The position numbers and the translations under genes are program-made. From Neodiprion pinetum (Eukaryota > Arthropoda > Insecta > Hymenoptera > Diprionidae), in assembly GCF_021155775.2 (NCBI RefSeq), contig NC_060234.1, forward strand, positions 1,550,001 to 1,614,000: a stretch of DNA of 64,000 nt, read 5' to 3'. A model generated the notes under the pieces. The model made no database searches. It was not told the origin of the DNA and was given only the letters and a program-made list of their open reading frames with translations. Below, one piece after another: positions 63,885 to 64,000 of the stretch; position 1 is the stretch's first letter, and each line of letters opens with the position of its first letter.

Positions 63885-64000
63885 GGATAATAGATGCTCG
63901 GATGGATTATTCATTCTGATGATCGAAAGGGTTCTGCAAATATTGAAACAGTCAATGGTGTACCGACTTGGTACTTTGTCGCGTTCCCTAAGTATTATAA

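Noticed and set aside
1..64000. tRNA, rRNA and microRNA genes
   Set aside because: No convincing B-box/cloverleaf, rRNA core or familiar microRNA seed-hairpin was seen by eye. A covariance-model scan would be decisive.

Overview
The window is arthropod, almost certainly insect, nuclear DNA. Genes are split by GT-AG introns, intergenic DNA is AT-rich but not CpG-poor, and there are many microsatellites, homopolymer runs and small inverted-repeat elements. A hymenopteran such as a sawfly or wasp would fit, but nothing in the sequence proves the order. No bacterial genes, CRISPR array, rRNA or convincing tRNA was found. Only a few percent of the window is coding, and every well-supported gene is on the minus strand.

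Layout. (1) 1-12,882: 3' flank of the homeobox gene. It is gene-poor, with low-complexity blocks at 1.25-1.88 kb and 6.3-7.0 kb, a 365-bp palindromic element at 3.54-3.91 kb, and related TTAA-ended elements at 1.88, 4.70 and 10.58 kb. (2) 12,883-30,779: an extra-extra/HB9 (MNX-class) homeobox gene with three coding exons, a 14.6-kb first intron and a 1.55-kb second intron; all junction phases fit and the predicted protein has 581 residues. (3) 30,780-48,480: about 18 kb of non-coding upstream DNA, C/G homopolymer tracts, hairpin elements and one unrecognised short plus-strand ORF (35,878-36,333). (4) 48,537-50,387: a compact seven-exon secreted trypsin-fold protein of 292 residues whose catalytic His is replaced by Ser, i.e. 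a serine protease homologue. (5) 51,113-58,180: a nine-exon, 657-residue secreted modular protease with a six-Cys CLIP-like module, a Pro/Tyr/Asp-rich linker and an intact trypsin domain. (6) 60,746-61,355: two further coding exons with a signal peptide, belonging either to a third gene or to an alternative 5' end of gene (5). (7) 61.4-64 kb: no supported gene.

How the genes relate. The homeobox gene encodes a nuclear transcription factor and has no visible functional link to the proteases. The two proteases are tandem paralogues. Their catalytic-domain exons have the same order and phases and nearly identical lengths (101, 100, 216/213, 114, 159/156 nt). The downstream copy lacks the CLIP-like and linker exons, has a short signal-peptide exon of the same phase, and has lost one catalytic residue. 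The likely history is duplication of an active CLIP-type protease followed by evolution of a small non-catalytic partner or decoy. That duplicate, and the possible alternative first exons upstream, are the most interesting biology here.
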